A stretch of DNA of 64,000 nt, from assembly GCA_019671005.1 (NCBI GenBank), contig CM033752.1, positions 25,986,969 through 26,050,968 of the forward strand. The letters run 5' to 3'. A program made the position numbers and the translations under genes. Below are positions 25,900 to 37,079 of the stretch, piece by piece. Origin of the DNA: Hibiscus mutabilis (taxonomy: Eukaryota > Streptophyta > Magnoliopsida > Malvales > Malvaceae). The notes beneath the pieces were generated by a model. It made no database searches, was not told the DNA's origin, and saw only the letters and a program-made list of their open reading frames with translations. How positions within the stretch are numbered: position 1 is the stretch's first letter; every line of letters starts with the position of its first letter.

Positions 25900-25908
25900 T
25901 ATAAATAG
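25900..25908 (+). promoter_or_regulatory. TATA box of probable LTR
   Basis: TATAAATAG, spaced as expected before a putative R region starting near 25,930. Confidence 0.45.
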
Positions 25909-26300
25909 CTTAAGTCTGGGCATTTTGAAAACAACTCATTTATTTCAATCAAAGTATATCTATGAGAATTTCTCTCTATATTGTTCTTTAAGAACTCTAT
26001 TGACTTATCAAGCATTGTGCTTGTGGCATCATCCCTAATTCTTGATACTTGTGGTTCCTATTTTTCTAACTAGAGGGTTCAAGTCCTTTCCATCCAATCA
26101 AAGGTCCTATAAGGTTCAGGTCTATACTCTTTATAGTATAGGTTCTTCATTGATCTAAGATCATTCTATCTTCATCACCACCATACCAAATGGCCATCAT
26201 CCTTCATGCCAACACCATATCATTCTAACACCATTTTTACATTCGTATCATCCTTATCATACTTCAACCATCATCATGCCACCAACATCATCATCTTACC

Positions 26301-28054
26301 AAGCCATTCTTTTTTAAGCCTTCTTACAACACAAAGGTTACTTACTTGCCTCCAACGATCAGGAAACAATCAAGCAAGCATCTTCATCAACATACAAGTG
26401 AAGAGGTTGTATCATTTCCAGTGGGGAAATGAGTTATAACCTTAAAATGTTATTAAACAAATGAAGGTTCGATTCTTATTTTAGTGAGAGCTTTAATCGC
26501 TATGAGTGCCGAAACGACTAAGTTGCGAGACCTACAAAAAAACTGGAAATATGAATCTTTAAACCAAAAATATTATATTTATCTAGTTTAGGTTGCGATA
26601 TTCCTTGATGAATTATGATACTTGCCGATTCAACCTATTATATTATCAATTTTCTTTACTTTTACGGTTTTAACGTCTAATTTTATCCATCCAACATACG
26701 ATACGACAAGTTTCATAACGATTTGTAAGTTCCGGTACTTACTATACAAACATGTATTGGTAAAAGGATTTTAAACATTTGTAGTTTACACATTTCTCTA
26801 CAAATTTTAGTACATGAACAAAAGTTCCAAAACCAGGGAAAAACGTTAAATGTTACACGTTAACCCTAAAATGTTACTTTCACAACTAAAAGTTTCGATA
26901 CCCTATATCAAATTTTGATACATCTTCTTTCAACGTTTATTGTCACAAATTTTACTAACAATTTAGGTTTACACAAATATCTACAGGTTCCGGTACATGT
27001 CTTAGAGTTCCGGAACTTTACCCGTCCACCTTAAATGTTATGCGTTATTGTAACATTTTAATTTGAAATAAGAATGTTATCCCCTTAAAGTTGCGATACG
27101 ACTTACTAAATTTCAAAACTTACCTGCAATAACCTCTTCCCGGTTCTGTGACTTTTTTTTAGGAATCTAAATCTAATGGTCAAAATTAAAAAATTTCCCA
27201 TCTAACGCTTCTAAGAAACCACCATTTATTAGCCATATACTAACACACGTTTCTTTAAAATCGTCCTAGTTTAATGGCTTAAGCATACATTATGTAAATA
27301 GACTTGCTAATTCTGTTGCACATGTGTTGGCCCACCAGGCCCTACATCTATTTACATCAGTCTATTTTGATATTGATCATCGAGGTTGTATTTTATAGAT
27401 CATCCAAGTTGTATTTTAACCTATGTAACGTCTGATGCAATTCATAGATTAATAAAATTCATCTTTTCCTCAAAACAAATAGTCCACCACCACGTGCACA
27501 ATAAGGTTTTATCTCTAATTTGTAGAGAAAGGGTTAGACAACAGTAAACAACTTTAATCTATTGGTTTACTTTTAAATTTATACATTAATATTTTATCAA
27601 CATGATTTTTTAAGATACAAATTATAATGTCTAAACTACTTGTAACTCTCCAACTCCTAAATTCGAGACATTCACATTTAATGATTTGAATCTACAACCT
27701 CTTAAATACTACAATAACAATAATATCAACTAAACAGATTAAAATACCTCCTTAAATGTAGTGTTGAATGACCAAACCATGTCTAAACCATAAGCAATTC
27801 AACATTGAAGACTCTTTGTTTAATAATGGTATAGTCATAGGTGGCAGTGGTACCATCCTTTTACTATATTCCTTCATAAAATAAAAAGATAAAGCATTGA
27901 TAAATGCTCACGTGAAGTATGCATAAAATTTGCATTTTAAATAATTTACTTCTGCCTTGTGTCTACTTGTTTTGATTAGTTGGGGAGGGTGCCTACATCT
28001 GCCTTTACGAATAAACACGTGATATAATAGCTTAATTGAGAAAGTAATCAAGAA
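26301..28054. other. No gene seen
   Basis: AT-rich. The part from 26,480 to 27,150 has recurring 'TTCCGGTAC' and 'AAATGTTAC' phrases that suggest an old repeat. Near 27,410-27,475 there is a 3'-UTR-like AATAAAATTC context with no recognisable coding sequence upstream. Confidence 0.4.
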
Positions 28055-28117
28055 GCGCTTGTAGTTCAGTAGATAGAGCGTCTCTTTCCGTCATAAGTTC
28101 GACCCCTATCTGGCGCG
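28055..28117 (+). pseudogene. tRNA-like sequence with shortened anticodon arm
   Basis: GCGCTTG at the 5' end can pair with CTGGCGC at the 3' end (one mismatch, one G·T). An A-box-like TAGTTCAGTAGATAGAGC and a B-box-like AGTTCGACCCC are correctly placed, and the T arm can form with one mismatch. Total length is about 62, roughly ten bases short, and the loss falls in the anticodon arm (TCTCTTTCCGTC), so no anticodon can be assigned. It sits 40 bp before a plastid ycf2 fragment; organellar origin is likely. Confidence 0.55.
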
Positions 28118-28154
28118 TTTTCATTTTATCGTAGCACATTACATTCTTACTAAA

Positions 28155-28575
28155 AAAAAATTTCTCCTGATAGGCCCATTAAGCCTCTCCCAATAACTAA
28201 AAATTGTATCATGCCTGAATCTAATTGGGGTACGCGGTGGTGAAGGAACTGGATCGAAAAAAATAGAGATTCTAATTGTAAGACATCTAATGAAACCGTC
28301 GCTAGAATTGATATCTCATTCAAAGAGAAAGATATCAAATATCTGGAGTTTCTTTTTGTATATTATATGGATGATTCGATCCGCAAGAACCATGATTGAA
28401 AATTGTTTGATCGTCTTTCTTCGAGTAAGAGGCGATACATAATCAACTTGAACTCGGGACAGCTATTTGAAACTTAGTGAAAGACTAGATTTGTTATCTC
28501 ATGTTTGCTTTTCGTGAAAAAATATCAATTAAAGTGGAGGGTTTCTTCAAACAACAAGGAGATGGATTGGCCCAA
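28155..28575 (+). pseudogene. ycf2: Plastid ycf2 fragment in the nucleus (NUPT)
   Basis: In one frame from 28,160 the sequence reads like the middle-to-N-terminal part of Ycf2: 'PIKPLPITKNCIMPESNWG', 'RWWRNWI', 'NETVARIDISFKEKD', 'FLFVYYMDDSIRKNHD', then a stop where Ycf2 has Trp, 'KLFDRL', and at 28,501 'MFAFREKISIKVEGFFKQQG'. Ycf2 is a very large plastid protein; only about 140 codons are present and they carry stops and a frame change. It ends just before the foldback element at 28,608. Confidence 0.88.
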
Positions 28576-28599
28576 CATTTCAATAAAAAGATTTTAGTT

Positions 28600-28607
28600 T
28601 ATTATAT
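28600..28607. repeat. Target-site duplication TATTATAT, left copy
   Basis: Repeated exactly at 29,369-29,376 on the far side of the foldback element. Confidence 0.65.
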
Positions 28608-29368
28608 GGGTAATTATACCATGCATTGGCGGTGGAAATATTTTGTTTCCACAAGCGCCCTAATTTTAGGGGTTAGGGATTCAATTTAGTGTTCATAGTT
28701 TAGGGGTTTATGTTTATGTGCTTAGATTTTAGGGATTGTGGTTTGAATTTAGAGTTTTGTGTTAAAATTTAGGGGTTATAGGTAAAAACCTAAATTTCTA
28801 TCATATTAGCTTAAACTCTAACCTCTAAACCCTATACCCTAACACTAAACCCTAAATTCTAACCACAAACTCTAAAGTTTAAACTCTAAATTCAATTTAT
28901 TGTTTATAGTTTAGGGGTTTATGTTTATGTGCTTAGATTTTAGGGACTATGGTTTGAATTTAGAGTTTTGTGATAGAATTTAGGGGTCATAGGTAGAAAC
29001 CTAAATCTTTATCATATTGCCCTAAACTCTAAACCCTATACCCTAACACTAAACCCTAAATTCTAACCACAAACTCTAAATTTTAAACTCTAAATTCAAA
29101 CCATAGTGCCTAAAATCTAAATTCAATAAACATAAACCCTTAAACTATAAATCCTAAACTACAAACACCTAAATTCAAAATATGGTAGAGATTTAGTTTT
29201 TTACCTATAACCCCTAAATTCTAACCCTAAAATCTAAATTCAAATCATAGCCCCTAAAAATCTAAGCACATAAACTTAAAACCCTAAACTAAATCTCTAA
29301 CCCCTAAAATTAGGGTGCGCTTGTTGAAACAAAATATTTCCACCGCCAATGCATCATATATTTTCACC
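28608..29368. mobile_element. Foldback element (761 bp) filled with telomere-like repeats
   Basis: Starts GGGTAATTATACCATGCATTGG and ends CCAATGCATCATATATTTTCACC. The outer ~80 bp on each side are inverted copies (shared GGCGGTGGAAATATTTTGTTT and AATTTTAGGGGTTAG). The interior consists of variants of TTTAGGG on the left and CCCTAAA on the right, the plant telomere repeat in degenerate form. Flanked by an 8-bp direct repeat TATTATAT. No coding potential. Probably a non-autonomous DNA transposon (hAT-like by duplication length; a Mutator type with a ninth mismatched base is possible). Confidence 0.72.
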
Positions 29369-29376
29369 TATTATAT

Positions 29377-29531
29377 ATCTTAACCATTCAATTCAAATCG
29401 TATTTTATTTTTATTTAATCCTTTAATTTTCCAATATAAAAATGTTTTTATATTTCTTTTAGAAACTTCAATTATGTTGGTATTAATATTTTAAAAATTA
29501 AGGTATGAAGCAACATAGAACTTGCTGATAA
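29377..29531. other. Short AT-rich spacer
   Basis: No feature recognised between the foldback element and the split inverted-repeat element. Confidence 0.4.
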
Positions 29532-29770
29532 GGGTGAGTAAAATTCGACTCGAAATTTTTGTTCGATTCAACTCAACTTGAAAAAACTTAAATTGTTTTG
29601 ACTTGACTTATAATTTTATCAATTCGACTTGAAAAAAATTATAAAAAGAGTTTGAGCAATAAAATAAATTTTTTTAAAAATCTAACAACTCAAAATTTTT
29701 AGTAATTAGTGGATCGATTTTTAAGTTCGAGTCTAGAGCCACAATTTTGCCCAATAATATGCATGTATAT
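29532..29770. mobile_element. Small inverted-repeat element, left half
   Basis: Begins TAAGGGTGAGTAAAATTCGA. Its partner at 35,107-35,281 ends TCAAATGCTCACCCCTA, the inverted form. Without the retrotransposon the element would be ~414 bp, AT-rich and gene-less. The TAGGGGTGAGCA terminus is common in plant hAT-type small elements. A clear 8-bp target duplication was not found (CTTGCTGA against CTTCGGGC). Confidence 0.55.
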
Positions 29771-30470
29771 TGTCACGGGCTAGGATTCAACTAGCGAAAC
29801 CATGCGGCCCTAGTCGTAGAACACTCGAGAGGCGGCTAGGTCAGCTTGAAAAACCAGCAAAGAACTTGGTTAAAACGCGGAAGCAAAGTGCAAAGAAGAA
29901 CAAAGGTGAATGAATGAATGCTTTCTCTTATTACTCAAGAAAATTGGATAAATGACAAGGTTGGGGTTAAGCTCTATTTATAGGCAAACACCCCTTGATC
30001 CGACGGTTACAATTGAATAGAATAATGGTCAAGATTTGTCTATTCTATCTATCTAAGGAAATAAGATAACATCCTAATCACCTTTCTTAATAGATGAGAT
30101 CACAAAGGATTGCCATGGATGGTTTCCTTGTGTGGTGGGAGGAGAATCTCCATGAATCAAAGGGATGTGTTGGCTTGGTCCCTTTCCATGAATATCTTGG
30201 TCAACTAGATGAGCACTTTCCATTGTGTAGGTAGGCGTGGGCAGATTAGACTCAAACAGGCCCAAGAGTTCGGACAAAATCTCTTGGGCTATTCAGAGCG
30301 TGCTGGACTTGGTCCCTTGGTGCAGATAGATAGTGTTGGCAATAGGCTCGGCCCCTTGGTGTACTTGGATAGTGCTTGACTCGGCCCCATGGTGATTGGT
30401 AGCATATGGTGTGCATACTTGGCCCCCTTGGTGTGCGGGCAACTCGGCCATAGGTTGTTGGGCTGTGACA
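29771..30470 (-). repeat. Chromovirus 3' LTR (complete, 700 bp)
   Basis: Bounded by TGTCACGGGCTAGG and GGGCTGTGACA (a 6-bp terminal inverted repeat TGTCAC/GTGACA). The segment from about 30,025 on matches 34,668-35,106. On the minus strand the sequence just before it, GTGGGAGAGAA, is a fair polypurine tract. The overlapping open frames here (30,074-30,548) are fortuitous. Confidence 0.85.
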
Positions 30471-30479
30471 TTCTCTCCC

Positions 30480-31860
30480 ACTGAATTTAGCGATTCCCTC
30501 ATCGCTTGCTGTTGATGAAATTTGACTATCTTGTCCTTTAATTACCATAGGTCCTCAGCAAGTTCCCAACTACCCTCGATTTAGGAAAGTCCCTTCCTAA
30601 ACACAAAGTATTCGTGCCTTGGCCTATGGCCTGGTCATCAAATCACTCAGTCTGTCAAGATGGCTTGTATCTCATTCTCGTAGGAGACATTTACTCCTAT
30701 TGGTGCTTGACTGGATCTACCTCGCTCTGGATTTTCAGTATCCTACGACTTGAGTATGCTAATGTGAAACACGGGATGGGCTCGTAGCTTGGATGACAAC
30801 TCTAACTTGTAGGCCACCTTACTTACTCACTAAACGAGTTGATATGGCCCCTCGTATCTCCTCACGAGTGCCCAGTGGATAGAAGAATTACAAAGTGTTA
30901 GGTTCAGTTTCGCAAAGACTAAATCTTCTACTTGAAATTCCATGTCTCTACATTTTTGATCCGCCCACTTCTGGGTTTGCTTCCCGGCCTTATGTAGGCA
31001 AACTCAGGCTAAGTCGTTTTATTCTTGCCAAGCCATTGAGAAGTTAAAGGCTACTGAATTTGGCCCCTCGTACTTGGTCACAACAGCGTTAGGTATGAGT
31101 GGTTGTTGTCCGATCACTATCTTAAATGGGCTTCGGTTGGTTGCCTCACTTCGTTGCAAGTTGTACGAAAATTGAGCCACATCCAATAACTATGGCCAGT
31201 CTCATTGTGTGGCTCTCACATAGTGCCTTAAGTAGATCTCTAGTAGCGCATTCACTCTCTTAGTTTGCTCGTTCGTCTGTGGGTAAAAGCTAGTTGAGAA
31301 ATTCAAGTTGGATCCCATCAACTTGAAAAGCTTGGTCCAAAATCTACCGGTGAAGTGAGTGTCTCTATTACTCACGATTATCTTTAGAATTCCCCAATAC
31401 TTCACCACATGTTTAAGGAAAATACGTGAAGCCTTCTAAGTTGGGCATAACTTGCTGGCAGGTATAAAGGTTATATACTTTGAAAACATTTCCACCACAA
31501 CCATCACTCAAAAAATTGTCAATGTTAGGCAAACCAATAATAAAATAAAAGGAAATACTCTCTCATGGTCTCTCAGAGATTGGTAATGGTTGCAACAAAC
31601 CCATCGGCTTCTTGGCATCCACCTTGTCTTGTTGGCACACAAGACACATCTTGACATAGGCTTCAACATCATCCCCTATGTGTGGCCAATAATACCGCTC
31701 CATTAGCAATGCCAATATGCAATGCATTCCTAGATGACCTGCCCATTTTGAATCATGAAACCCCTTCAAGAGTTGCTTGCGTAGGTTGTTAAAGTGGGAA
31801 ACATAGAGACGGTTTCCTCTTGTGTATAGCAAATCCTCTTCGATCTAAAATTATTGAGAT
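30480..31860 (-). pseudogene. Chromovirus integrase and chromodomain-like region
   Basis: The frame 31,563-31,832 carries an HHCC-type zinc-binding region: 'AGHLGMHCIL', 'YYWPHIGDDVEAYV' and 'CLVCQQDK'. The frame 31,202-31,408 has 'IVSNRDTHFTGRFW' and 'FYPQTNEQTKRVN', diverged forms of the core motifs holding the second Asp and the Glu region. Further downstream, near 30,690-30,560, joined frames give 'ENEIQAILTD' and 'PGHRPRHEYFV' with 'GLP' following, the pattern of a chromodomain, known in chromoviruses to steer integration to chromatin. Stops and frame changes separate all parts. Confidence 0.75.
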
Positions 31861-31989
31861 CTTCCCTCCTTGACATACTCAATTAGTGCATTGGCAATAG
31901 GTTCATGGAACAGCCCTTCCTTGATGCTCTCTACCAACTGTTGGCTAATGTCGACAAATATGGACTTTTAGCTTAGTGCTCCAGCCACG

Positions 31990-33860
31990 GTGTTGGCTTT
32001 TCCTGGTTTGTGCTCTATGGAAAAGTCAAACCCAGCTAAAAGCTCTTACCATCTAGGCTACTTAAGAGATAATTTCTTTTGGGTTAAGAAATAACTTATA
32101 GAACTATTATCAATAAAGATGACAAACCTCAAACCCAATACATAATGTCTCTATGTATGCAAGCAATAAACTATGATAGTCATCTCTTTCTCTTGAACGG
32201 TGTAACACTTCTCGGTCTCATTTAACTTATGACTCTCGAAAGCAACTGGGTGCCCCTCTTGTATGAGCACCCCTTCGATTGCAAAATCAGATACATCAGT
32301 GTAGATCTCGAATACCTTGGTGTGGTATGGCAGTGCCAACACTGGCTCACTTACCATGGCTTATTTTAGCCCCTCAAAAGCCTTTTGACAACTCAAACTC
32401 CAATCCTACTCCTTGTCCTTCTTTAGCAACTCGATGTGGCGATGTTGGAGTAGCCTTTGACAAACCTTTTGTAGTAGTTGGCTAACCCAAGGAAATATCG
32501 TACCTCATTGATCTTAGCTGGCAGCTTTCACTCGTCTATGGCCCAGATCTTGCTCTTGTCCATCCGGATCTTACCCCCTTCGATGATATGGCCTAAGAAT
32601 GGAACTTCTTGTTGGGCAAAGGCACACTTCTCCTTCTTGATGTACAACTCATTGTCTCGGAGAACCTGCAAAACCGTTCACAAGTGCCTTATATGCTCTT
32701 CAAAAGTTGCACTGTAAATGACTATATCATCAAGATATACAACCACAAATTAATAAAGGAAAGGGTGTAATACCTTTTTCATTATAGTGCAAAACATGGC
32801 ATGGGCATTGGTGAGGCTGAATGGCATGACAAGGAACTCATATAACTTATACCTCGTTACGCGGGCTATTTTATGCTCGTCTTTTTTGGCAATCTATACT
32901 TGTTAATATCCTAAGCGAAGATCTAGCTTGGTAAACCACCTCACGTTCCTAAGCTGGTCGAACAAGTCTGTAATCAAGGGAATATGGTACTTGTTTTTCA
33001 TAGTGAGCTTGTTTAAGGCTCGATAGTCAATGCACATTCACAAACTACCATCTTGTTTTTTTTGGAAAAGCACCGGTGTACCATAAGGTACCTTGGATGG
33101 TCTGATGTAGCATGCATCCAATAGCTCCTTCAATTGCCTTCGCAACTCCTCTATCTCCAGGGGTGTCATCTGATATAGAGCCTTGGCTGGCGGCTCGACA
33201 TTCAGATACAACTTGATCTTGTGGTCCACCTTTTATTTTGGTGGCAACACCTTTGGCAACTCGAAAGGAATTGTATCTTCAAACTCTTCAAGGACTCGTC
33301 CCATGGCATCAGGGATCTCCATGGTCTCTATGGCCTCATCCTCCTTGAGCACGACAAGGTATGATACTTCTTCTTTGCGCACTTCTTTGTTGAATTGGAT
33401 CACGAATAGCACATTGGCTTCTACACCTACCTATCGACTAACCGGTACAAGGTATTGATGTTGTCAGTCGAGGATACACAAACAATTGCCAAATGGCAGA
33501 AGAAGTGCATTAATCTGATCCAAAAATGATAAACCATTTACTAAATCATAATCGTCTAGAGGGATTACCTTAATGGACTCTTTACCTGTCCAACCTCCAA
33601 GTTGAAGCTCCATTCTCATTGTAATCTTGGCTATAGGTTCTTCCTTGGAGATGATTGTCTTGATTCAGTCGCTTGCCTTCGCATGAAGGCCAAGTTTCTT
33701 GGCTACTCCCTCAGACGTGGACAACTCAGATGCCCCGGTGTCCACTAGCGCGCTCAATTTCTTACCATTAATTGTAACTTCAACGTACATAAGTCACTTT
33801 CTATTGCGAATAGACTTGGTTTTAAAGGAACTTACGATCGAACTAAGCTGGACAATTGCC
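31990..33860 (-). pseudogene. Chromovirus protease, reverse transcriptase and RNase H
   Basis: Protease: 'LVDTGASELS' at about 33,720-33,755, the DTG active site. Reverse transcriptase: 'YQMTPLEIEELRRQLKELL' and 'VPYGTPVLFQKKQDGSL' (33,038-33,229), then 'MCIDYRALNKLT', and the catalytic 'VVVYLDDIVIYS' near 32,715-32,750, so the YLDD box is kept. RNase H: 'VFEIYTDVSDFAIEGVL' in 32,151-32,357, with the first catalytic Asp. Frames are broken by several stops (for example directly after 'KQDGSL' and between RT and RNase H), so no active polyprotein can be made. Confidence 0.85.
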
Positions 33861-33889
33861 TTGGTTATCCCATCATCTCCTTTGATAGC

Positions 33890-34623
33890 AAAAAGAGCAG
33901 CCTTCTTTGGGCAGTCCTTGATGTAGTGAGGCCTATCACAATGGAAGCACTTCACTGAACCTCGGTCTTTTCTTTCCCATAATCTGACAAACTAGCTAGA
34001 CTTGTTGTTTGATGGCTTTTTGTTGTCATTCGAAGGCTTATCAGCCCAACCTTTGGCTTGTTTGTCCTTATCTCCCCAACCATTGCCTTTATGTTTTGGC
34101 TTTGGCTTAGGCGACTTATTTTTCTTCTCAAACTTGTCTATGACTTCGGCCTCGTCCAAAGCCTTAGAGAGATCTTTGACTTTTCTCCTTTCCAATTCCA
34201 AGTTGGCCCATCGTTGGAGTCCATACATAAAGATGAAGAAACCCTTATCTTCCCCCAAATTTGGGATTTAGAGCTTTACCTATGTGAATTTCCTCCCGTA
34301 CTCTTGGATGGTGTCGTCATGTTTGAGCTTGTTGAGTATTTTTGGGGTAGAATGCCTCTTTGATCCGGCTTGGATTTCTTCTCATGTCCCAATTAAAACA
34401 TCTTTGCTTTTTTCCTCAGAGCACTTGCGTAGCCACCATAAATGAACAACGTCAGTTAAATAAGCGGAAGCAGTATTTACCTTTGTGGATTCATCCACTA
34501 TACTCATGCGGCGAAAATACTGATCTATGCTTCAGATGAAATTCTCCACATCTTGAGCATCTTTTATCCCTTTAAACTCTTTCGATTTTGGGATATCGGC
34601 TAGCACCTTCGTTGGGCTAGCCA
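33890..34623 (-). pseudogene. Chromovirus gag with zinc knuckle
   Basis: The likely start MASPTKVLADIPKSKEF is at 34,623. A stop falls after 'AQDVENFI', then 'SIDQYFRRMSIVDE' and 'VHLWWLRKCSEE' follow, typical of the retrotransposon gag domain. The frame 33,992-34,258 is the C-terminal basic part rich in Lys and Pro. Near 33,950 'KCFHCDRPHYIKDCPKK' is a CCHC zinc knuckle with one residue missing between the second Cys and the His. Probably non-functional. Confidence 0.75.
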
Positions 34624-34667
34624 TTACGCCACTCGTCAAGGCAGTTTTGTAAATGAAAAGCTCAGAC

Positions 34668-35106
34668 TAATGAAAAGATTAGCCTATTCTGTCTATCTAA
34701 TGAAATAAGATAATATCCTAATCACCTTCCTTAATAGATGAGATCACAAAAGATTGCCACAGATGCTTTCCTTGTGTGGTGGGAGTAGAATCTCCATGAA
34801 TCATGGGGATGTATTGGCTTAGTCCCTTTCCATGAATATCTCGGTCAACTAGATGATAACTCTCCATTGTATGGGAAGGCTTGGGTAGATTGGACTCGGA
34901 CAGACCCAAGAGTTTGAACAAAACCTTTTGGGCTGTTCAGAGCGTGCTAGACTTGGGCCCTTGGTACGGATGGATGGTGTTGGCAACAGGCTCGGCCCTT
35001 TGGTGTGCTTGGATGGTGCTTAACTCGGCCCCATGGTGATTGGCAGCACGTGGTGTGCGTGCTCGACCCCCTTGGTGTGCGGGCAGCTCGGCCATGGGCT
35101 GTGACA
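34668..35106 (-). repeat. Chromovirus 5' LTR, truncated (439 bp)
   Basis: Matches 30,025-30,470 (for example ATAAGATAATATCCTAATCACC and the 'TGGCAGCACGTGGTGTG' region). The part equal to 29,771-30,025 is missing, and gag begins about 45 bp away, so a deletion removed the inner LTR end and primer-binding site. Confidence 0.8.
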
Positions 35107-35281
35107 ATATATATATATCACATATGAAAAAATATGAATAAATATATATGTGTATTGTATATGGTTATAGAAAGACGTTTAAATTGAAACTAATTAGTAT
35201 CATAACATTTGAAAAAAATTAAATAAAATTAAAGTCGTAAAATAGGACTTTTCAAATCGACTCGATCAAATGCTCACCCCT
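35107..35281. mobile_element. Small inverted-repeat element, right half
   Basis: Partner of 29,532-29,770; ends in GCTCACCCCTA. Confidence 0.55.
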
Positions 35282-36103
35282 ACTTCGGGCAAAAAAACGT
35301 ATAGCATCTAATTATGGTGCAAGCTACTCTAATTCAGTTGCAAGAGAATTATAAAATCAACCCATCTTTGAAATTTGTCTTGAAAGGTAATTTTATGACC
35401 GTAATTGTTCAAAATTATAAATATTATTCATCGTTTTTAATTTTATTAATTTTTTATTAAGTAGAGACACATTTACAAGCCAGATGTTAGGATTCGAATC
35501 CATGCAAAATAAAAAAACATTAACATTATAGGTCACTGGAATAATTAATATTATATCAAACTATTAGTATATTAATATTGTTCACTACTAAAGTGAACAA
35601 CGTTCTGAGACAGTGGTAGGACAATAATTCTGATGTTGGGTCAAAGGTAGTTCTGATGTGTTCTAGTTTGGCTTGGATGACGAAGAGTGATTGTTTCCTC
35701 ACTCTCTATTGTATGATCATTTACAACCGTTTTGACAGGTAACAACACATGTCGATAAAGAGGTCGTAACAAGGATATTGATTGGACGTTCAAGAGAGAT
35801 GCCCTAGATTAGTTTGGCATCATCATGTGCCACGTGTACTGACACGTGATACAAGATGATACTCGTATGTTCGCACATGAGTTTATTCTCTTATTATATA
35901 ATTAAGTGCCTTTTTCTATCGACACGTGATACGATATGATACTCGTAGGGTTTTTAAATAGCGCCGCATGACTGCAATTCCTCAATTGAATTTTTTTTGT
36001 TTCATCGATTTCTTGCCTCATCGTTGCTTTTGCCTTTGAGATTGCCTAAGTAATTTTCCTTTCTTTTGTTTAATTTTCTTTGCCTATCTCTTCTTTATAT
36101 AAA
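35282..36103. other. Non-coding; promoter-like 3' part
   Basis: Repeats of 'GACACGTGATAC…GATACTCGTA' occur at 35,840-35,870 and 35,920-35,947 (CACGTG cores). TTTTTAAATAGCGCC at 35,951 resembles a TATA region ahead of the 36,104 pseudogene. A possible SINE B box (AGGATTCGAATCC) at 35,489 has no matching A box. Confidence 0.4.
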
Positions 36104-36780
36104 TGATTTCCGAGAGCGATCTCACTGTGATGTCGAGTGACGAGTATGAGTGTTTTACGTCAGAGAATGACATGTGTAGAAAGTTGGAGTGTCGGGGAAT
36201 GACTTGCTGGGATAATTTTCGGTACCGATTTATAATCCCATGGAGTCTTATCGGCTCAGTGAGGTAGACGAAAGGGAAAACCCTTCGTTTTTTGTGCTCC
36301 CTGTATACTTTCGAAGTCGGATTTCATATGTCTCTTCATTCTTTTTTTGTGGAGTAGTTGAACTGGTATGGGATAGTGACGGGACAGTTGTTCGAGTCCA
36401 GCTGGTAGGTCTTGATGACGTACTTCCTCAATTGTAAGCTTAGGAAGAAACCTCGGTGAAAGTGTTTCAAAATTTTTATAACGTTAGTGCTGTCGGACAG
36501 AAGAATGCGAAAGGATTCATAATGCTTACCCTTTGTAACCACATGATGTCGTTTATGAGCAACATTGTGAGTAACGTTAGCTTTGGACAGGAAAAAAGTA
36601 AATTCAGGTGGAGCAACGATTCGACCAGTTTTCATTTCTTTTGGTTTGGTGTAAACTTGCTAAAATTAGTTGTATGAAACCGGAAGGCTTTTCTGAAGAG
36701 GAAGCAAAGCATATTAGAAGACTTCAAGCCTTTAAAAGATATACTTTCGAAAACATGATAGGAAAAAAAAGATAACTTTA
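36104..36780 (+). pseudogene. 'Putative gypsy-type transposon' protein, second copy
   Basis: Starts MISESDLTVMSSDEYE at 36,104. Contains 'KLECRGMTCWDNFRYRF', then in a shifted frame 'FEVGFHMSLHSFF' and 'YGIVTGQLFESSW', matching in order the 8,376 copy ('VLECRGLLTIDHFHYQF', 'FEAGFHLLLHHFF', 'FDVAPGQLSESSW'). Stops and frame changes break it; the coiled-coil part is absent. Confidence 0.6.
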
Positions 36781-37079
36781 GGATCATATATATAATTTAA
36801 CCCTTTAAAAGATTGTAATTCAATTGCTATAAATTATGTGATGATAGAGGACAACTATACAAATCGTTCATTTAAAGAAAGAAGTTTATGTGATTATACA
36901 TTTGGCCTACATCAGGGTAAGGTTACTCTTAACTCAGTTGTATGGAATGGGATTAGGCTTTTAATAAATCTGGAGAATCATACTCGGAATATGACTATGA
37001 GTCGGATATATTGCTTTCAAATCTACAATATAGCTATGATCAATAACAAGAAGAAAGAATCTAAACCCTTATCTTGTGT

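Larger units (their letters stand above)
24830..26300 (+). mobile_element. Probable LTR after the integrase remnant
   Basis: Starts just past the end of the integrase frame. Between 25,340 and 25,640 it carries repeated 'TCTTCACCAAGAG' and 'GACTTTTCACC' phrases. TATAAATAG at 25,900 is followed by a transcript-leader-like region ending near 'TTCCTATTTTTCTAACTAGAGG' (26,065), a phrase typical of the U5 part of many plant gypsy LTRs. Boundaries are estimated. The small open frames at 25,353-25,834 and 26,206-26,439 arise from these repeats. Confidence 0.5.
29771..35106 (-). mobile_element. Ty3/gypsy chromovirus, 5.3 kb, degenerate
   Basis: Ends are TGTCACGGGC at 29,771 and GGGCTGTGACA at 35,106. 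Order on the minus strand is LTR, gag, protease, reverse transcriptase, RNase H, integrase, chromodomain-like segment, LTR, which defines Ty3/gypsy chromoviruses. Many stops and frameshifts break it. The 5' LTR (right side) has lost its inner ~260 bp together with the primer-binding site. It is inserted in the small inverted-repeat element, in AT-dinucleotide sequence where a duplication of ATAT is possible but not distinctive. Confidence 0.85.

Noticed and set aside
30074..30548. Several overlapping minus-strand open frames
   Set aside because: They lie in the chromovirus LTR and just next to it; part of the sequence is repeated in the other LTR, with low-complexity composition.
29771..35106. 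Endogenous pararetrovirus
   Set aside because: LTRs are present, and an integrase and a chromodomain-like segment are visible; the gene order is that of a Ty3/gypsy chromovirus.
35758..35775. Possible 18S rRNA end (GAGGTCGTAACAAGG)
   Set aside because: The match to the conserved GAAGTCGTAACAAGG is short and the flanks do not continue as rRNA.
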